64,000 bases of DNA, from assembly GCF_963677155.1 (NCBI RefSeq), contig NZ_OY781884.1:1224001-1288000 (forward strand), given 5' to 3'. Every line of letters starts with the position of its first letter. Positions within the stretch are counted from its first letter, which is position 1. The stretch is from an uncultured Draconibacterium sp. (GTDB lineage Bacteria > Bacteroidota > Bacteroidia > Bacteroidales > Prolixibacteraceae). A model generated the notes under the pieces. That model was not told the DNA's origin and did no database searches. It saw only the letters and a program-made list of their open reading frames with translations. Positions 62,978 to 64,000 of the stretch are shown one piece after another. Made by a program: the position numbers and the translations under genes.

Positions 62978-64000
62978 TATTCAAGACTATTTACCCATTC
63001 TTTGCCTTCGGGCGAACGTCGCCACTCAAAGTACTCGTTAAGCACCTCTAACGACGCTGCACTTGGAACCTCGCCCACAAAAGGCGTTGCTCCTTTTAAG
63101 TACATTACATCCGGATTCTCGTTGCTGAAAGCCGGCCATTCAGGAACACCTTCACCATTGGGATTGCCGTGTTTTGCAAAGTTGGTCCAGTAGTCAACCA
63201 TTACTTCCGAAAGCGCCATATCAGACTCATTCTCATGTTTATCTTCGGGCTTCAATCCAAAAACAAAAGCTACATCCTGTCCGTGTGGCGAACCATATCC
63301 GTAACGTGGTGAATCTTCCGGATAATCGGGGTGCTGATCGAAATAATACAAGTAAACATCTGATTGTCCGGTTTCCGATTGCAAACGAGCCCAACTCCAG
63401 GTATGCCAGCCAAAAGCGGCATCGCGTGAGAGGTCGCGTGCAGTTTTAGGAACCGTGTTTTCTCCCGCAGGATAAGCTTCAATCAGTTTGTCGGCAAATT
63501 TTCCGTATCGTGCTCTTACACCCGCATAATATTGTTCGGGATCTTTTTCGCGCGAGAAACTTGCTCCTTCATCCGAATTGTACCCAATTAGCACCGGCAC
63601 ATCGTTGTATTTTCCCTCTTCGTAAAGTTTATACTGATCATCAGGAATTACATAGCCATCAACAACTGGCCATCCGCCGGCCATTCCGAAACCGCTTGGT
63701 ACTTCATCGGCACTCAAAGCACGAAGTTCTGCCAAACTGGAAACACCTGCTTTTTGCATGTATTCCACGCCATCGGCTTCTGCCTTTTCCAGTGTTTTCA
63801 TATTTTCGCCCGGCATAGTTGATGGACGGGTTGGCCCAAACGAACCTCCACTTTGCGAAATAGCAGCGCTAAATAAGCCTTTTGCCAAAGGCGATGCGCA
63901 CAACATACTTACCGAAATACCACCGGCCGATTCGCCGAAGATGGTAACATTAGAAGGATCGCCACCAAAAGCGGCAATGTTATCCTGTATCCATTGTAAA
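62977..64000 (-). CDS. Carboxylesterase type B, 5' partial
   Basis: The C-terminal ~341 residues of a type-B carboxylesterase, cut by the window end. Upstream of the first ATG in the window (63906) the frame stays open to 64000 and encodes the nucleophile elbow FGESAGG, so the gene starts beyond 64000. Next blocks: SQSGGSFGPTRP, an acid block IGYNSDEGASF, and a His block SPHGQDVAFVFG. The C-terminus WRRSPEGKEWVNSLE is complete. In xylan loci of this kind such enzymes are candidates for feruloyl or acetyl ester cleavage. Confidence 0.9.
   Translation of the reverse strand, partial: LQWIQDNIAAFGGDPSNVTIFGESAGGISVSMLCASPLAKGLFSAAISQSGGSFGPTRPSTMPGENMKTLEKAEADGVEYMQKAGVSSLAELRALSADEVPSGFGMAGGWPVVDGYVIPDDQYKLYEEGKYNDVPVLIGYNSDEGASFSREKDPEQYYAGVRARYGKFADKLIEAYPAGENTVPKTARDLSRDAAFGWHTWSWARLQSETGQSDVYLYYFDQHPDYPEDSPRYGYGSPHGQDVAFVFGLKPEDKHENESDMALSEVMVDYWTNFAKHGNPNGEGVPEWPAFSNENPDVMYLKGATPFVGEVPSAASLEVLNEYFEWRRSPEGKEWVNSLE

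Overview
This window comes from a member of the Bacteroidota. The evidence is several SusC/SusD pairs, a hybrid two-component regulator of the HTCS type, GH97/GH115/GH95 enzymes, many lipoproteins with acid-rich stretches after the lipid-modified cysteine, few Shine-Dalgarno sequences, and candidate TAnnTTTG-type promoter boxes. A soil, marine or gut relative of the Marinilabiliales/Prolixibacteraceae would fit, but that placement is inference.

Region 1 (1-7437, + strand) is the 3' part of a polysaccharide utilisation locus: a 5'-truncated SusC, a SusD, a GH18 lipoprotein with an intact catalytic motif, and two DUF1735 surface lipoproteins with a discoidin-like or LamG-like C-terminus. It ends at a clear terminator. 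Region 2 (7487-10001, +) has a 49-residue membrane peptide, an AmpG-like MFS transporter and a GH130 phosphorylase. Together the two regions read as a high-mannose N-glycan pathway: endo-glycosidase outside, import of Man-GlcNAc, then phosphorolysis in the cytoplasm.

Region 3 (10396-16896, +) is unrelated: a porin, an imelysin-type lipoprotein, a lipoprotein di-heme cytochrome (DHOR family), and a ResB/CcsA cytochrome c maturation protein split by an apparent one-base deletion. A frameshifted methyltransferase (16995-17611), a truncated tRNA-like 3' end and a strong terminator follow, and probably mark an old recombination boundary.

Region 4 (18090-64000, all - strand) is a very large glucuronoarabinoxylan locus. 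From left to right: mannonate dehydratase, SDR mannonate oxidoreductase and intracellular GH43; GH10 xylanase, GPH symporter, acetylesterase and GH115; a 1.35 kb non-coding stretch with an insertion-sequence remnant; a DUF1735 surface protein with two tandem SusC/SusD pairs; a GH43 lipoprotein; the HTCS regulator; a seven-gene run of GH51, GH8, GH95, GH43-CBM6, GH9, GH67 and GH97; then an alpha/beta-hydrolase, an orphan TAXI-type binding protein and a carboxylesterase cut by the window end. Secreted enzymes strip acetyl, arabinosyl, galactosyl and (methyl)glucuronosyl groups, GH10 and GH8 cut the backbone, SusC/D import the fragments, and intracellular GH43 plus the UxuB/UxuA steps handle xylo-oligomers and uronic acid. 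Xylose isomerase, xylulokinase and uronate isomerase are not in the window.
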